Assembly (NCBI RefSeq): GCF_025642115.1
Contig: NZ_CP106753.1
Location: 1,449,501 to 1,513,500, forward strand
Source: Chitiniphilus purpureus
GTDB taxonomy: Bacteria > Pseudomonadota > Gammaproteobacteria > Burkholderiales > Chitinibacteraceae
Direction: 5' to 3'
Length of the DNA: 64,000 nt
Below, piece by piece: positions 58,305 to 64,000 of this stretch. Position 1 is the first letter of the stretch. Each line of letters begins with the position of its first letter. A program made the translations under genes and the position numbers. The notes below the pieces were generated by a model. It was not told where the DNA came from and did no database searches. It was given only the letters and a program-made list of their open reading frames with translations.

Positions 58305-60101
58305 TCAGCGCTGCGCTGCGATCACGCCAAGGAAGGCGTCGCCGTATTTCTCCAGCTTGCGATCGCCCACGCCCGAGATGCGCGACAGCTCGTAGTGGTC
58401 GGCCGGGCGCAGCCGTACCATCTCCTTCAGCGTGGTGTCGCCGAAGATGACGTAGGCCGGCACGTTCTGCGCATCGGCCAGCTCCTTGCGGCAGCGGCGC
58501 AGGGCCTGCCACAGCGCGCGGTCGGCCGGCTGCTCGAACTCGCCGCCCCGCTCGCCGCGGTAGTGGAATTTCTCGGTACGCGCACGCAGCGACAGCGGCG
58601 CATCGCCACGCAGGAAGGCGCGGGCCGCGTCGGTCAGTTCCAGCCCCCCGTGGCCTTCGAGCTTGAGCCGCAGCGCGCCACGCGCAAGCAGCTGCCGGTA
58701 GATCGCCCGCCACGTGGCTTCGTCCACGTCCTTGCCGATGCCGAAGGTCGACACGCGGTCGTGGCAGAATTCCTTGACCTTGGGGCTTTGCTTGCCCTGC
58801 AACACGTCCACCAGGTGGCCCACCCCGAAGCGGTTGCCGGTGCGGAACACGCAGGAAAGCGCTTTCCTGGCCGATTCGCTGTGATCGATCAGCTTGGGCG
58901 GATTGAGGCAGTTATCGCAATTGCCGCATGGCTGTGTCTGTTCGCCGAAGTAGCCAAGAATGGCGATGCGTCGGCAACCGGTGGCCTCGCACAACCCCAG
59001 CATCGCCGAGAGCTTGGCACGCTCGACCGCCTTTTGCTCCTCGGCGCTGCCGCTGCCTTCGATCATCTCGGTCAGCAGCATCACGTCGTTCAGGCCGTAG
59101 GCGAGCCAAGCGTCGGCAGGCTGGCCATCGCGGCCGGCGCGGCCGGTTTCCTGGTAGTAGTTCTCGATGCTCTTGGGCAGATCCAGATGCGCGACGAAGC
59201 GCACGTCCGGTTTGTCGATACCCATGCCGAAGGCGATGGTCGCCACCATCACCACCCCCTCGTCGCGGATGAAGATCTGCTGGTTGCGCGCCCGTGCCTC
59301 GGCCTCCATGCCGGCGTGGTAGGGCAGCGCCTTGATCTCCTGCGTGCGCAGCCAGGCGGCCGTGTCTTCGACCTTCTTGCGCGACAGGCAGTAGATGATG
59401 CCGGAATCGCCCTCGTGCTCGCGGCGGATGAACGAGAGCAACTGCTCGCGTGCGCTCTTCTTCTCGACGATGGTGTAGCGCAGGTTGGGGCGGTCGAAGC
59501 TGGAGACGAATTGCCGGGCTGTCTCCAACCGCAGCCGGGTGATGATGTCCTGCCGCGTGGCATGGTCGGCGGTTGCGGTCAGTGCGATGCGCGGCACCCC
59601 GGGAAACCCGTCGGCGAGTACCGACAACTGCAGGTACTCGGGCCGGAAATCATGGCCCCAGGCCGAGACGCAGTGCGCCTCGTCGATGGCAAACAGCGCA
59701 AGGCGCGCCCGCGCGAGCAACGACAGGAAGCGCGGCGTCACCAGGCGCTCGGGCGCCACATACAACAGCTTGAGCTCGCCGGCCACGAAGGCGCGCTCCA
59801 CCTCACGCGCGGCATCCATCTCCAGGGTGGAGTTGAGAAACGCCGCCGCCACGCCCAGCTCCTTGAGCGCATCGACCTGATCCTGCATCAGCGCGATCAG
59901 CGGTGAGACCACCACACCGCACCCCTCGCGCAACAGGGCCGGCACCTGATAGCACAACGACTTGCCGCCCCCTGTGGGCATCAACACCAGCGCATCGCCT
60001 CCCGCCGCCACCTGCTCGACGATCGCCGCCTGCTCACCACGAAAGGCGCGGTAGCCGAAGACATGCTCAAGCAGATGCAAGGCCGGGGAGGGGGAGGACA
60101 T
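58305..60101 (-). CDS. recQ: ATP-dependent DNA helicase RecQ
   Basis: The 598-residue 3'-5' helicase acts in recombination and fork repair. Walker A is MPTGGGKSL (41-49) and the DEAH box is at 140-143. It also has the aromatic-rich loop (SAWGHDFRPEY), helicase C-terminal motifs (ATIAFGMGIDKPDVRFV), the RecQ zinc site (CEATGC...CGNCDNC), a winged helix and an HRDC domain at the C-terminus. ATG 60101 follows CCTCC on the plus strand (GGAGG-type context is weak on the minus), but it gives the family start. Confidence 0.95.
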   Translation of the reverse strand: MSSPSPALHLLEHVFGYRAFRGEQAAIVEQVAAGGDALVLMPTGGGKSLCYQVPALLREGCGVVVSPLIALMQDQVDALKELGVAAAFLNSTLEMDAAREVERAFVAGELKLLYVAPERLVTPRFLSLLARARLALFAIDEAHCVSAWGHDFRPEYLQLSVLADGFPGVPRIALTATADHATRQDIITRLRLETARQFVSSFDRPNLRYTIVEKKSAREQLLSFIRREHEGDSGIIYCLSRKKVEDTAAWLRTQEIKALPYHAGMEAEARARNQQIFIRDEGVVMVATIAFGMGIDKPDVRFVAHLDLPKSIENYYQETGRAGRDGQPADAWLAYGLNDVMLLTEMIEGSGSAEEQKAVERAKLSAMLGLCEATGCRRIAILGYFGEQTQPCGNCDNCLNPPKLIDHSESARKALSCVFRTGNRFGVGHLVDVLQGKQSPKVKEFCHDRVSTFGIGKDVDEATWRAIYRQLLARGALRLKLEGHGGLELTDAARAFLRGDAPLSLRARTEKFHYRGERGGEFEQPADRALWQALRRCRKELADAQNVPAYVIFGDTTLKEMVRLRPADHYELSRISGVGDRKLEKYGDAFLGVIAAQR

Positions 60102-60500
60102 GCGGCGGGAAGGGCTGCGAAGGGCAAAGCCGGATTGTACCGAAATCACCGCATCGGATGCTTGGGTGCAGCAGGCAGCAATGACATACCGAGCGGCTGG
60201 TTCTGCGCGCCCTTGCATCGGGTTGGGGATATTTGACTGGCGCAGTTGTGCTTTGGCAGTTCTGCCAGCCGGAGTAGATCTCTGTCGTGCCCTGGCTGTG
60301 GAACTGCGTGATTAACGACAGAAATTGGTCTTGAAAAACAAGTTTAGGCAGACGTAAGTCATACACGGACTTGATTGAGAGGGCTAAAAATCAGGATGTT
60401 TAAATTTCTTCCAGCGAAACCTTGTCATTTCCATCTGTTTTGTTGTCGTGACCGTTTTCCTTTGATTGAATAGGGTAAGAATTTCTGGTTTCTTGGTTTT
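60102..60500. other. Intergenic, AT-rich towards the right
   Basis: About 400 bases between recQ and the toxin locus. It contains no convincing gene. Base composition changes sharply to AT-rich near 60320, marking the edge of the Rhs locus. Confidence 0.4.
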
Positions 60501-60662
60501 TATTCTTGATTCTTTTCTGGTTTTCCACGGATTTTTGATTTTTTTAACGAACCCCAAGCCCCTGCGGACCCAAGCAGTGCTGCAAGTGAGATCGATGTTA
60601 AAACAAAAAATATAGTCTTTCCAAGGAAGACGGACGTTGCCCAGTTTAGGAAATCTTGCATT
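60501..60662 (-). CDS. Possible small membrane protein (53 aa)
   Basis: The minus-strand ATG at 60662 opens 53 codons with a hydrophobic helix (about residues 14-36) and a Lys-rich end. AAAGAG lies nine bases upstream. It follows the Imm50-like gene in an AT-rich segment and could be a second immunity-type gene or chance. Confidence 0.3.
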
Positions 60663-60892
60663 GGTGTCGCTCTTTGTCTAAATTCGGTGATAGAGTTTTC
60701 AATGGCCCCTATGGGTATATTGATAATGCTTTGCCGTAGCTTCTGTTTTTTACTTCTGCTATTAAATAACGTGTGGCAAACAGCTTGATCCTGGTGATTG
60801 GATTAATGCTGGGTCTTGCTCTGTTGTTCTTCCGTAATATGTCAATCCCTAATCTAGGAATTTATGCAAAACAACAGGTGTGGTATGCCTGG

Positions 60893-61300
60893 TCAGGCTA
60901 GTGATGCATCACGGTATGCGCTGATTTTATCAACGATCAACGATTCTCCTGTTAAATTAAACTGAACGATTCCATTGTCGGCTTGTAATCGAATTAGAGG
61001 CCCGTCTTTGTTGATTATGATGTTGATGCGTGTCTGTGGCTTCAATCCTATTATCAATAAATCCTGGATGTTGGAAATTAGTAGTTGTATTTGCACCCGG
61101 TTGAATCCTGCGTCGACCCATTTCTTGGGCGGGTGTTGGGGGAAATCTTGCAAATCAAATCGTAACAAGACCCTTGGCCCATCGCGATGAAGAACCATTT
61201 CGTGAAGATCGACTGCCTCAAGAGTTGGAGGATTTGCCCCATATATTGCCCTAATGGGGTTCACGTCCAAAACCAGATCAGTCCAGTAATTTGTAACCAT
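60893..61300 (-). CDS. Imm50-like immunity protein
   Basis: The 135-residue protein follows the Imm50 pattern: NPIRAIYGANPPTLEAVDLH, then VLHRDGPRVLLRFDLQDFP, PKKWVDAGFNRVQIQLL and a beta-rich end. Immunity proteins of this type protect against a toxin encoded directly upstream. The start is seven bases after the Rhs stop, so they are co-transcribed. Base composition is AT-richer than the Rhs core. Confidence 0.65.
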   Translation of the reverse strand: MVTNYWTDLVLDVNPIRAIYGANPPTLEAVDLHEMVLHRDGPRVLLRFDLQDFPQHPPKKWVDAGFNRVQIQLLISNIQDLLIIGLKPQTRINIIINKDGPLIRLQADNGIVQFNLTGESLIVDKISAYRDASLA

Positions 61301-61306
61301 TGTTAT

Positions 61307-63586
61307 TCACCATGAATAATGTTCTTTCGTGCCAGCTACATAACCGGTACGTGTATTTTCAGGCGGGCGCACGTTGAAATGTGGTCCCTGATCTCCAACC
61401 CCTCCTTGACCATAGCGGTGCCCGGCAGAGTGGTCCTGAACAACAACTTTGCTACCATCTGGGCGCGTGTAAGTATATTCGCGTGTGACAATTGGCCTGC
61501 CATCCGGACCTACTATACTCTTCCCACTTTTGCTAGTCATAGGGATGCGCGAGACAGAGTCAGGATGTTGCGAACGTGGAATACCTAGATCACGCTTCGC
61601 TTGATTAAGAGCGCTGCTTCGACCATTCCCTGGCTTTGCCCCTCCAGCAGCCCCGCGCAAAGCGACTTCTGGGCAATTTTCCGGTATACCAATATTGGCC
61701 CCGGGCTCTGGAAGGTCATTGAGATTGTCAGTGCAGCCAGCAGTTGAAAATGGATCGCACTTGATTCTCAGATAACCCGCCAAACCCGATGGATCGGCGT
61801 TCTGAAGTGGGCTTCCCTCTACATACGCATACGTATTAATCCCCCCCGCCAAGCCAATCGGATCACTCTGGTAATACCGGCCCGTCCGCTGATCATAATC
61901 CCGGAAGTAGTTGTAGACGAAGCCAAAATCCTTGTCGTAATACTGCCCGGGGAAGCGCTGGTTGTAGGCGATCCTGACGCCGTCACCATCCGGGTCTTCG
62001 TTGGGCTGGCTGTGGCCGAACGGCTCGCCGATCGGCCAGTCCCACACCACCTTCTTCGTCGTCGGCTCGGACAGCTGCCGCGGCGTGCCTAGGTGGTCGC
62101 TCCAGGCGTAGTAGAGCCGGGTCGCGCTGCTGGGGCCTTGCAGCACCGCGATCGGGTGCCCGTTCAGCCACACCGTTTCCTGCACCCGCTGCCCGGTGGC
62201 GTCGTATTCGCCCAGCAGTTGGCCGGCTTCGTCGTAGGCGAAATAGCTGGTGCGACTGCCGTTGTCGGTCTTCCTCACCCATTGGCCGAGCGCGTTGTAC
62301 TGGTTGTCCCACCACACATTGCTGTGCTTGTTGCGGATGCGGCGGCCAGCGTTGTTGTAGACGAAGGCACCGCTGTTGGTCATGTTGCCGGCGGCGTCCC
62401 AGGTGTGGCGCACGGTGCTGCCGCCTTCGGTCCGCTCGTGGATGCGGTTGCTGGTCGGGCTGTAGGTGATGACCTGGCTGGTCTGGGTGCCGGTGGTCTT
62501 TTCGGTGCGGTTGCCGTTGCGGTCGTATTGGAAGCCGAAGGTGGTGTGCTGCCCGATGTTGGCCAGCCGCAGCCGGTCGTTGGCATCGTAGCCATAGCTG
62601 CGCACCTGGGTGGCGATGCCGGGGTCCTGGTGGGTCAGGTTGCCGCTGCGGTCGTACTGGTAACTGTAGCTTTGGTTGGCCAGGGTGATGCCGGCAGTGC
62701 GGCCGGCGAAGTCGCCCGGTTGTTGCCACACCTGACCATTGCCCCAGGTCCAGCCGATCAGGCGGCCGTCGGCGCTGTACTGGATGTTGCGGGCGATGAA
62801 GGTGTTGCCCAGCTGCACCGCGGCGATGCGGCCATTGGCCCAGCTGTAGCGGATCGGGCTGCCCGACGGATAGGTGAGCCGTTCCACCTGGCCGGTCGCC
62901 AGATGGCCATAGCTGCTGGCCAGGGTGACGGCGCCGATCCGGCGTTCAACCCGGCTCAGCCAGCCTTGCGCGGTGTAGCTGTAGCGGGTGCTGCCACTGC
63001 TGTCGCCAAAGCCGGCCAGCTGGCCGATGGCTTGGGCCGGGTCGTAGTGGAAGGTGTGGGTTTCGTCACCGTAGGCGACGCTGGTCACGCGGCCGAGGGG
63101 GTCGTAGCGGGTGGTGGCAGGCTTGTTGCGGGCGTCGGTCCGGGTCTGCAGCTGGCCGTCGGCCTGGTAGGTGTAGGTGGTGGTGCCGCTGTCGGGACTG
63201 ATCTGCTGGATCAGGTCGTCAAAGCCGTTGTAGCTGTAGCGGGTGGTGAAGCCCTCCGGATCTGTGACGCTGACGAGGTTGTCGCGGGCGTCATGGCTGA
63301 GGCTGACCACGCCGCCATCCGGATAGGTGATCCTGCTCAGCCGGTTGAGCGCGTCGTATTCATAGCGCGTCACCCTGCCTTGCGGGTCTGTTTGCGCGGT
63401 GCGGTTGCCGTTGGCGTCATAGGTGAAGGTGGTCTGGTGGCCCTGGGCATCCATGATGCGTTCGAGCCGGCCGAGCGCATCGTAGTCGTAGAAGGTGCTG
63501 ACCACCGGTTGGTGGGTCGGTACGGCGGCGGCCAGCAGGCCGGAGGCGCCCAGCGTTAGCAGGGCGGCAATGAGGTGCTGTTGCAT
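61307..63586 (-). CDS. Secreted Rhs/YD-repeat polymorphic toxin with nuclease-like tip
   Basis: The 759-residue protein starts with a Sec signal peptide (residues 1-21). Many YD repeats follow (FYDYDALGRLERIMD, FTYDANGNRTAQTDPQG, and similar), then the Rhs core end with FGFVYNYFRDYDQRTGRYYQ, DPIGLAGGINTYAY and NADPSGLAG (to about 604). The variable tip is 155 residues with QDHSAGHRYGQGG (about 717-729) and GPHFNVRP (734-741), a His-rich pattern like HNH/EndoVII-type toxin tips. AAGGA lies seven bases before the ATG. The immunity gene follows. Export is probably through Sec or with the neighbouring Rhs gene, and no T6SS gene is in view. Confidence 0.85.
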   Translation of the reverse strand: MQQHLIAALLTLGASGLLAAAVPTHQPVVSTFYDYDALGRLERIMDAQGHQTTFTYDANGNRTAQTDPQGRVTRYEYDALNRLSRITYPDGGVVSLSHDARDNLVSVTDPEGFTTRYSYNGFDDLIQQISPDSGTTTYTYQADGQLQTRTDARNKPATTRYDPLGRVTSVAYGDETHTFHYDPAQAIGQLAGFGDSSGSTRYSYTAQGWLSRVERRIGAVTLASSYGHLATGQVERLTYPSGSPIRYSWANGRIAAVQLGNTFIARNIQYSADGRLIGWTWGNGQVWQQPGDFAGRTAGITLANQSYSYQYDRSGNLTHQDPGIATQVRSYGYDANDRLRLANIGQHTTFGFQYDRNGNRTEKTTGTQTSQVITYSPTSNRIHERTEGGSTVRHTWDAAGNMTNSGAFVYNNAGRRIRNKHSNVWWDNQYNALGQWVRKTDNGSRTSYFAYDEAGQLLGEYDATGQRVQETVWLNGHPIAVLQGPSSATRLYYAWSDHLGTPRQLSEPTTKKVVWDWPIGEPFGHSQPNEDPDGDGVRIAYNQRFPGQYYDKDFGFVYNYFRDYDQRTGRYYQSDPIGLAGGINTYAYVEGSPLQNADPSGLAGYLRIKCDPFSTAGCTDNLNDLPEPGANIGIPENCPEVALRGAAGGAKPGNGRSSALNQAKRDLGIPRSQHPDSVSRIPMTSKSGKSIVGPDGRPIVTREYTYTRPDGSKVVVQDHSAGHRYGQGGVGDQGPHFNVRPPENTRTGYVAGTKEHYSW

Positions 63587-63604
63587 CGGATCGTCCTTGA
63601 GCGC

Positions 63605-64000
63605 TCAGTGGGCGGTGGGTGCGGTGGGCAGGGCCTGTGCCGCGGTGACCGCCTGTTGGCCGGCCGCCAGTGCGCCGCTTGGATCGATCCGGTCTTCGCG
63701 CGTGCGATTGCCGGCGGCATCCAGCGTGTATTCCACCTTGCTGCCACTGCTGTGGTCGAGGCCGACCAGGCGGTGCGCCGGATCGTAGCGATAGCTGAGC
63801 CCGCTGCCATCGGGCAGGGTGACCCTGCTGAGCAGGCCGGTGGGCAGGTAATCAAAGGTGGTGGTGCCGTGGACCTCGGTGCGGGACTTCAAGCGCTGGC
63901 GCAGGTCGTAGCTGAAGGTGGTGCTGCGGTTGTCCGGGTCGATCTGCTCCAGCAGGTTGCCGTGGGCGTCATAGCGGGGATAGCGGGTGACCTGGTTCAG
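63605..64000 (-). CDS. C-terminal end of another Rhs/YD-repeat protein (gene leaves window)
   Basis: The frame is open from the window edge to a stop at 63605 (131 residues seen). It contains YD repeats (FSYDLRQRLKSRTEV, FDYLPTGLLSRVTLP, SYRYDPAHRLVGLDH) and ends in an Ala/Pro/Thr tail without a toxin tip. It lies 18 bases upstream of the secreted Rhs gene, so the two could be a split Rhs protein made from one transcript. Confidence 0.85.
   Translation of the reverse strand: MNQVTRYPRYDAHGNLLEQIDPDNRSTTFSYDLRQRLKSRTEVHGTTTFDYLPTGLLSRVTLPDGSGLSYRYDPAHRLVGLDHSSGSKVEYTLDAAGNRTREDRIDPSGALAAGQQAVTAAQALPTAPTAH

Noticed and set aside
62093..63559. 488-codon plus-strand frame
   Set aside because: Antisense of the Rhs gene; the Gly/Val/Ala repetition mirrors the YD repeats.
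1..64000. CRISPR arrays, insertion sequences, rRNA operons, riboswitches
   Set aside because: I found no regularly spaced repeats, no transposase genes, no rRNA sequence and no clear riboswitch consensus.

Overview
The window is a GC-rich Gram-negative chromosome carrying one complete-looking P2-type prophage of about 40.8 kb (8,941-49,749) inside a tRNA-Leu(CAA) gene. The host neighbourhood (rsmI, lpoA, yraN, diaA, dolP; tesA/ybbA/ybbP; recQ; tag) is that of a proteobacterium. The general look, with a P2/phiCTX-type phage, a DUF4962/heparinase II/III polysaccharide lyase and an Rhs toxin with its immunity gene, suggests a betaproteobacterium. The exact genus is not resolved.

Left host flank (1-8,940): the N-terminus of a membrane protein, a secreted heparinase II/III-like lyase, a run of small genes (DoxX-like, DUF4287, a secreted protein, a membrane protein), then a tetR-yciI-tag cluster whose promoter is overlapped by a palindrome. 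Just before the prophage lies the displaced 3' end of the tRNA with its terminator.

Prophage: a leftward early region runs from about 19.15 kb to 10.5 kb (RHH-like regulator, Ogr-like zinc finger, a degenerate gpA relative, rolling-circle initiator gpA, many small genes, a DNA methyltransferase, a DUF4224 protein, integrase). It diverges from a rightward repressor gene. Late genes run leftward from O to D (45.2 to 25.7 kb): scaffold, capsid, small terminase, head completion, X, two holins, endolysin, nested spanins, R, S, baseplate V-W-J-I, tail fibre, sheath, tube, E/E' frameshift pair, tape measure, U and D. P and Q diverge rightward and end in a terminator next to a cos-like motif. Integrase and att sit between A and cos rather than between D and the repressor, a phiCTX-like permutation of P2.

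Accessory (moron) loci are the most interesting part. (i) A two-gene Pycsar anti-phage system (PycTM-type DUF5706 effector plus pyrimidine cyclase) lies between the integrase terminator and attL and has its own promoter. (ii) A hicA-hicB-secB-like trio lies right behind the repressor. HicB carries a long C-terminal tail, as expected for a toxin-antitoxin-chaperone (TAC) module. (iii) Next comes a rightward three-gene operon that I cannot assign. It encodes a protein with an internal duplication, a 90-residue protein and a tail-anchored coiled-coil protein that shares a Gly-rich motif with the phage repressor. (iv) There is a low-GC three-helix membrane protein, (v) a higBA pair with a clear palindromic operator, (vi) a rightward membrane-protein cassette inside the early operon, and (vii) a MrcB-N/HNH endonuclease broken by one frameshift next to attR.

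Right host flank (49,780-64,000): the conserved rsmI<>lpoA-yraN-diaA-dolP cluster, tesA<>ybbA-ybbP, two small paralogous membrane proteins, recQ, and finally an AT-richer polymorphic-toxin locus with an Imm50-like immunity gene, a secreted Rhs protein with a nuclease-like tip and a second Rhs gene leaving the window.
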